The translations under genes were made by a program, and so were the position numbers. Below, piece by piece: positions 32,202 to 36,063 of a stretch of 36,063 nucleotides of DNA; position 1 is the first letter of the stretch, and each line of letters opens with the position of its first letter. This DNA comes from an uncultured Bacteroides sp. (GTDB lineage Bacteria; Bacteroidota; Bacteroidia; Bacteroidales; Bacteroidaceae), in contig CALUFR010000021.1 of the NCBI GenBank assembly GCA_944319875.1, forward strand, positions 1-36,063, read 5' to 3'. The notes under the pieces were generated by a model that had not been told where the DNA came from, did not search any database, and saw nothing but the letters and a program-made list of their open reading frames with translations.

Positions 32202-34730
32202 CTACAGATCCACAACGGTGATACCGGCTCCGCCAAACTGGACATGCTCGTCTTGGAAATGGCGTACCCCCGGCACGGTTTGCAGGTACTGCCGGATCAA
32301 CGTGCGGAGCACACCCGTACCTGTCCCATGCAGGATGCGGACGCGAGACACGCCCACCAGGATGGCATCGTCGATGAAGTAGGTCACGGCCTGCAACGCT
32401 TCATCCCCACGCATGCCTCGCACGTCGATATCTTGCTTGAAGGAAAGTTTCTTCTCGTACATGCTGTCCTGCGTCTGACTGCTGACGAATGTTGCCTTGA
32501 CATTGCCCGACGCGGTCTGCGGACGGGCCTGCGTAGGCTCCAGGCGGTCCAGGCGAACCGTCGTCTTCATGCTCCCGAAAGTCACGACGGCACTCTTTCC
32601 TCCCAGTTCCATCACCTCGCCCACGGCTGTCTGTCCCTTGATGCGGACAAAGCTGCCGGGCACAATAGCGGCCAGGCGCTCGGCTTCCAACTTTGCCTGC
32701 CGGGCTGCCTGTTCTTCGGGCGAGAGCGGCTCGGTTTCCACCTGCCGGCTCTTCTTCTCCTTCTTGCGGTTTTGCTTTTCCTTCAGCTTCTCCATCTTCC
32801 GGGCTATCTTGTCTTCCTGCTCCTTATCGTTCCGGTCTTTCAGGTTTTCGCGGAATTCGGTCAGTTCCTGCCGCGCCAGCCGTGTCTTTTCTTTTTCGGC
32901 TTGCGTCTCCTTGATGGTGCGTATGGTGTTCTCAATGCGTGCGTTAGCCTCTTGCATCAAGTGCTCGGCCTCTTCGCGCGCCTTCTTCAAGATCTCTTTC
33001 CGTTCTTTTTGCAGTGTTTCCATCTCGGCCTGATAGCGGGCGATGGTTTCCTCCATCTGCTTCTCGCGCTGACGGATGTTCTGACGCTTGGTCTCCCAGT
33101 AGCGTTTGTCGCGCACGATGTCTTGCAGATATTTGTCGCTCTGGATGTATTCGCTGCCCACAATCTCGGACGCATCGGCAATGACATCCTCGGGCAGGCC
33201 TATCTTGCGGGCAATCTCCACAGCAAACGAGCTGCCGGGATTGCCTATTTGCAACTGGAAGAGTGGCTGCATCAGGTGACGGTCGTAAAGCATGGCACCG
33301 TTCACCACGCCTTCATGATCTTCGGCAAAATGCTTCAAGTTCTGGTAGTGGGTCGTGATGACGCCGAAAGCCTGCTTCATATTGAACCGCTTCAGCACAG
33401 CCTCGGCAATGGCTCCGCCTATCTGAGGTTCCGTTCCTCCGCCAAATTCATCAATAAGAATCAGGCTCCGCCCGTCACACTGCTTCATCATGACCTTCAT
33501 GTTCGTCAGGTGCGAGGAGTACGTACTCAAGTCGTCCTCAATGGACTGCTCGTCGCCGATGTCGATAAAGATGCTGCCGAAGATACCCGCACGGCTGCGC
33601 TCGTGCATGGGCACAGGCAGGCCGCATTGCAGCATATATTGAAGCAAACCCACCGTTTTCAGACAGACCGACTTTCCTCCGGCATTCGGACCGGATATAA
33701 TGAGAATGCGCCGACGCTCGTCCAGCTCGATATCCAGCGGCACCACCTTCTTGCCATGTTTGGCCAGCGACAGTTGCAGCAACGGATGAACCGCCCGGCT
33801 CCAGTCTATCACCTGCCTGTCCTCAATGACCGGCTTCAGAGCCGCTGTCTGTTCGCCCAGCAAGGCCTTGGCACGAATGAAATCTATCTCCGCCAAAAAC
33901 TCGTAGGACAACAAGACGGCCGGAATCAGCGGACGCATCCGAGCGGAAAACTCCGTCAGGATACGGATGATTTCCCTCCGTTCGTCGCTCTCCAGTTCGC
34001 GGATGCGGTTGTTGGCCTCCACCACCTCAGCCGGTTCTATAAAAACGGTCTTGCCGCTGGCCGATTCGTCGTGGACGATGCCCTTTATCTTCCGCTTCAG
34101 AGCCGGAGCCACAGGGATGACCAGGCGACCGTCGCGCATGGTAGGCGCCACGTCCTTATCCACCACTCCCTCGCTCTGCGCACTACGCAAGATGCTGTTC
34201 AGCGAGCGCGAGATGCTGCCCATCGTAGCTGCCAGCTCACGACGGATACGGGCCAGCTCAGGCGAAGCGTTGTCTTTAACCTTACCGTAAGGCGAGAGGA
34301 TTTCATTAATACGTGTCACCAGCTGCGGAAAGACGTCGATGTCACCGGCCAGTCTTTTCAGGCACGGATAGGGCGAAGCTCCTTCCTCCTCTTCCTCCCG
34401 GTGCAGGAAGCGCACGATGTCACGGATGGTTTCCAACGAGCGGCGCAGGTCGAACAACTCCTGTTCGTCCAGATACATGCCTTCCACCCGTATGCGGCGC
34501 AATGCAGGCCTGACGTCAAAGAAGTACTGAGCTGGAAAATCATCCTCTTCCTGCAGGATGCGCGCAAACTCGGCCACCTGGTTCTGGCGTTCCATCACCT
34601 CATGATAGCGGTCGGAAAACGCCATGTCTGCCACTCTCTCCTCCCCCAGGGTGCTGAGACACTTCTCCTTCAGCAACTGGCGTATCTGGTCAAATCCTAT
34701 TTTCTGCTCAAAATTTTGCGGGTATATCAT
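32202..34730 (-). CDS. mutS2: MutS2 family ATPase/endonuclease
   Basis: MutS2 lacks the mismatch-recognition domain of MutS. In different bacteria it suppresses recombination or splits collided ribosomes. The 842-residue protein shows the core helical domain, the ABC-type ATPase with Walker A SGPNAGGKS (about residue 345) and Walker B LILIDEFGGGTEP, a long Lys/Glu coiled coil (about 510-650), a KOW-like linker (VPGSFVRIKGQTAVGEVMEL) and a C-terminal Smr domain (DVRGMRGDEALQAV, then RILHGTGTGVLR). The Smr HGxGxG loop is intact. It has its own promoter (-7 at 34754-34761) and is followed by sdaA. Confidence 0.96.
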   Translation of the reverse strand: MIYPQNFEQKIGFDQIRQLLKEKCLSTLGEERVADMAFSDRYHEVMERQNQVAEFARILQEEDDFPAQYFFDVRPALRRIRVEGMYLDEQELFDLRRSLETIRDIVRFLHREEEEEGASPYPCLKRLAGDIDVFPQLVTRINEILSPYGKVKDNASPELARIRRELAATMGSISRSLNSILRSAQSEGVVDKDVAPTMRDGRLVIPVAPALKRKIKGIVHDESASGKTVFIEPAEVVEANNRIRELESDERREIIRILTEFSARMRPLIPAVLLSYEFLAEIDFIRAKALLGEQTAALKPVIEDRQVIDWSRAVHPLLQLSLAKHGKKVVPLDIELDERRRILIISGPNAGGKSVCLKTVGLLQYMLQCGLPVPMHERSRAGIFGSIFIDIGDEQSIEDDLSTYSSHLTNMKVMMKQCDGRSLILIDEFGGGTEPQIGGAIAEAVLKRFNMKQAFGVITTHYQNLKHFAEDHEGVVNGAMLYDRHLMQPLFQLQIGNPGSSFAVEIARKIGLPEDVIADASEIVGSEYIQSDKYLQDIVRDKRYWETKRQNIRQREKQMEETIARYQAEMETLQKERKEILKKAREEAEHLMQEANARIENTIRTIKETQAEKEKTRLARQELTEFRENLKDRNDKEQEDKIARKMEKLKEKQNRKKEKKSRQVETEPLSPEEQAARQAKLEAERLAAIVPGSFVRIKGQTAVGEVMELGGKSAVVTFGSMKTTVRLDRLEPTQARPQTASGNVKATFVSSQTQDSMYEKKLSFKQDIDVRGMRGDEALQAVTYFIDDAILVGVSRVRILHGTGTGVLRTLIRQYLQTVPGVRHFQDEHVQFGGAGITVVDL

Positions 34731-34753
34731 GTGCTCACCTGTTTTTTCGCGTA

Positions 34754-34761
34754 CAAAAATA
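34754..34761 (-). promoter_or_regulatory. -7 element of mutS2
   Basis: The minus strand carries TATTTTTG, a full TAnnTTTG match, 23 bp upstream of the mutS2 start. It lies back to back with the tRNA promoter. Confidence 0.55.
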
Positions 34762-34791
34762 CGATTTATTCACGAAAAAGCAGGCAGAATG

Positions 34792-34822
34792 TTTGCAGAT
34801 TTAAAAATGATTTGTACCTTTG
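34792..34822 (+). promoter_or_regulatory. Promoter of tRNA-Ser
   Basis: TTTG (34792-34795), a 19-bp spacer and TACCTTTG (34815-34822) give a full Bacteroides promoter. The precursor would have about 35 nt ahead of the tRNA. Confidence 0.75.
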
Positions 34823-34863
34823 CACCGCCTTTGAAAAACGAAGGCACTCCCCGACGGAGCTCT

Positions 34864-34948
34864 GGAGAGATGGTAGAGTGGTCGATTACAGCGGTCTTGA
34901 AAACCGCCGTGCTGAGAGGCACCGGGGGTTCGAATCCCTCTCTCTCCG
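34864..34948 (+). tRNA. tRNA-Ser (anticodon UGA)
   Basis: The acceptor arms GGAGAGA (34864-34870) and TCTCTCC (34941-34947) pair fully and are followed by discriminator G. The anticodon arm GCGGTCTTGAAAACCGC has loop CTTGAAA with anticodon TGA. A long variable arm (GTGCTGAGAGGCAC) marks a class II tRNA, and the T arm has GGTTCGAATCC. CCA is not encoded. It reads UCA and other UCN serine codons. Confidence 0.97.
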
Positions 34949-34952
34949 CAAT

Positions 34953-34997
34953 AAAGGGTGTAAATCAAGTAGTTACGAGATTTACACCCTTTTTTAC
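34953..34997 (+). terminator. Terminator after tRNA-Ser
   Basis: A 14-bp perfect stem, AAAGGGTGTAAATC (34953-34966) with GATTTACACCCTTT (34979-34992), closes a 12-nt loop and runs into further Ts. A second, smaller hairpin, ACACCCAA (34996-35003) / TTGGGTGT (35014-35021), follows. Confidence 0.88.
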
Positions 34998-35038
34998 ACC
35001 CAAAAATGTAAAGTTGGGTGTTTATTGAGAGTCAAAAG

Positions 35039-35078
35039 AAAAATAGGATACTATATTTGACAATAATATCCTATTTTT
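35039..35078 (-). terminator. Terminator of the retropepsin-like gene
   Basis: A 12-bp perfect stem, AAAAATAGGATA (35039-35050) with TATCCTATTTTT (35067-35078), encloses a 16-nt loop. Read on the minus strand it ends in a T-run 30 nt after the protease stop codon; it could work in both directions. Confidence 0.8.
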
Positions 35079-35107
35079 AATTTAATAAGATTATCGTGGC
35101 TTTAATA

Positions 35108-36063
35108 TTATTCTCCACGTATAAACATATTCTGATAGTTAATCACAAGCCGTTTGAATGACAATACGAAGTCCGCTCCCAATGAACCTGAAAACAACTG
35201 GCTGCTGGATTCTGTATTCTTAACGACTTCCGTATCATATAATGTTATAGTAGTACCTGCTGCCTTAAAACAGAACTTTGGCAATGTGACTGCTGTTGTC
35301 TGCGATATCCCACCAAAGCCTCCACGGGAAGTTGCATGTTCTGCAAGCCCCTCAATGGCATGAGGAAATATTTTTGCGAATTTGTTCCCCAAATCGGACT
35401 TTACGTTTCCGGTATCAAAAATCAGATCAAAAGGTTTCTCATTATAATTTATCCGTACCTGTGGCGTATTTGAAGACAGATACATATTCGGCTCTCCGCC
35501 TGATGCTTTGTAAGGGAAAACATACTTGCCAGCTTCATTGTCTATGATTATTTCCCGTGTGTCCCTGATAAAGTTATAACCAAGCACTCCGTCAAATGTA
35601 AATACAGAATCCAGTTCATTGTCGGGAGGGGCAACCATAAAAACAGGATTATGATATACCAGTTCTCCTATTTTCATAGAATCTGCCGTGGCGAGTTTCA
35701 CAAACCCAATCTCCATACCTGATACGGGAATAGAATCTGCCACAATTTTCAAACCTGCTTCTTTCGCATATTTCTCTGAAACGAAATTGCCAAAAGAACA
35801 GCCTGTATCGAAAATGTAATTTTTCGTTATTCCGTTTACTTCCACCGGTATATAAATATGTTTGCCTCTTCCTACAGTTTCCACACTCATCAGCACTGTA
35901 ACATCTCGATTGGGACGTTCAAGATAAGGCTTTGGCACATTGGCAAGGGCTTTGCCTACTTTTTCTATAAACACAAAACTATAAAGAGATTCAAATGGTA
36001 CAGATTGTTTAAGTGCATTAACCAAATCTTCTCCAACTTTTCCGGCTTGTTCGTACATTCCTA
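35108..36063 (-). CDS. Two-domain retropepsin-like aspartic protease, 5' end outside window
   Basis: At least 318 codons; the frame is still open at the right edge, so the true start and any signal peptide are missing. Two complete retropepsin-like domains lie in tandem. Domain 1 has IPVEVNGITKNYIFDTGCSF, closing with DGVLGYNFIRDTREIIIDN. Domain 2 has VRINYNEKPFDLIFDTGNVK, closing with GSLGADFVLSFKRLVINY. Each supplies one DTG, so the chain can form its own pseudodimer active site as pepsin does, where ordinary retropepsins need two chains. Such proteins in Bacteroidetes are usually exported or lipid-anchored. By eye the gene is richer in A/T than the rest of the window. Confidence 0.82.
   Translation of the reverse strand, partial: GMYEQAGKVGEDLVNALKQSVPFESLYSFVFIEKVGKALANVPKPYLERPNRDVTVLMSVETVGRGKHIYIPVEVNGITKNYIFDTGCSFGNFVSEKYAKEAGLKIVADSIPVSGMEIGFVKLATADSMKIGELVYHNPVFMVAPPDNELDSVFTFDGVLGYNFIRDTREIIIDNEAGKYVFPYKASGGEPNMYLSSNTPQVRINYNEKPFDLIFDTGNVKSDLGNKFAKIFPHAIEGLAEHATSRGGFGGISQTTAVTLPKFCFKAAGTTITLYDTEVVKNTESSSQLFSGSLGADFVLSFKRLVINYQNMFIRGE

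Noticed and set aside
32244-35060. A very long open frame (938 codons) on the plus strand opposite mutS2 and across the tRNA
   Set aside because: It is antisense to a clearly conserved gene and runs through the tRNA. Its composition (many Leu, Val, His and Gln) is what the complement of a GC-biased coding frame gives.
1-36063. A phage, toxin-antitoxin or other dedicated defence system
   Set aside because: Apart from the Rpn-type nuclease fragment and two small unknown genes, nothing resembles restriction, CRISPR, retron, CBASS or phage structural genes.

Overview
The window reads as chromosomal DNA of a member of the Bacteroidaceae (Bacteroides or Phocaeicola type). Three things point there. 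Many genes are preceded by the Bacteroidetes -7 element TAnnTTTG, often about 19-23 bp downstream of a -33 TTTG/TTG. Several families are typical of the group: DUF5606, DUF3276/PUR, DUF4250, a roughly 300-aa NusB, BtuG, PepSY-like proteins, and DUF1893 with NudC. The gene order nusB-yajC-ybbR-coaE is also typical. I cannot name the species.

Layout. 1-2320: an Rpn-type PD-(D/E)XK nuclease fragment, then a YeiH-type putative sulfate exporter and an uncharacterised protein, all on the minus strand. 2322-5640: clpB behind a sigma-54-like -24/-12 sequence, then a convergent DUF5606 gene. 5640-6547: a mostly empty stretch with one small gene and one apparently broken small gene. 6548-9448: the minus-strand operon nusB-yajC-ybbR-coaE. 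9674-12980: plus-strand housekeeping genes (DUF3276, rplY, pth, an Hsp15-like S4 protein) and a Gfo/Idh/MocA oxidoreductase. 12977-14384: a HIT protein and a LysM-glucosaminidase on the minus strand; cdd is divergent.

15300-19466 is the most unusual part: a tight four-gene operon. It encodes a NapH-NapG-like fusion with six predicted [4Fe-4S] clusters and an internal twin-arginine motif, an aldo/keto reductase carrying a Tat signal, a lipobox and two [4Fe-4S] motifs, a DUF1893 protein, and the Nudix enzyme NudC. The first two look like a membrane quinol-to-periplasm electron path feeding an exported Fe-S reductase of unknown substrate.

19650-25211 is a vitamin B12 uptake operon. A promoter and a cobalamin riboswitch precede btuB, the surface lipoprotein gene btuG, a btuF-like binding lipoprotein and a btuC permease; no ATPase gene is adjacent. 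25339-30504 holds DUF4250, a Spy-like exported protein with a His/Cys-rich tail, a TrpB-like synthase, and a two-component system followed by a PepSY-like exported protein.

30505-30941, between convergent genes, holds a 22-bp tandem repeat and a MITE-like element with about 40-bp terminal inverted repeats. mutS2-sdaA follow on the minus strand. A tRNA-Ser(UGA) then precedes stacked hairpins and an AT-richer, two-domain retropepsin-like protease that runs off the window, possibly the edge of an accessory region.
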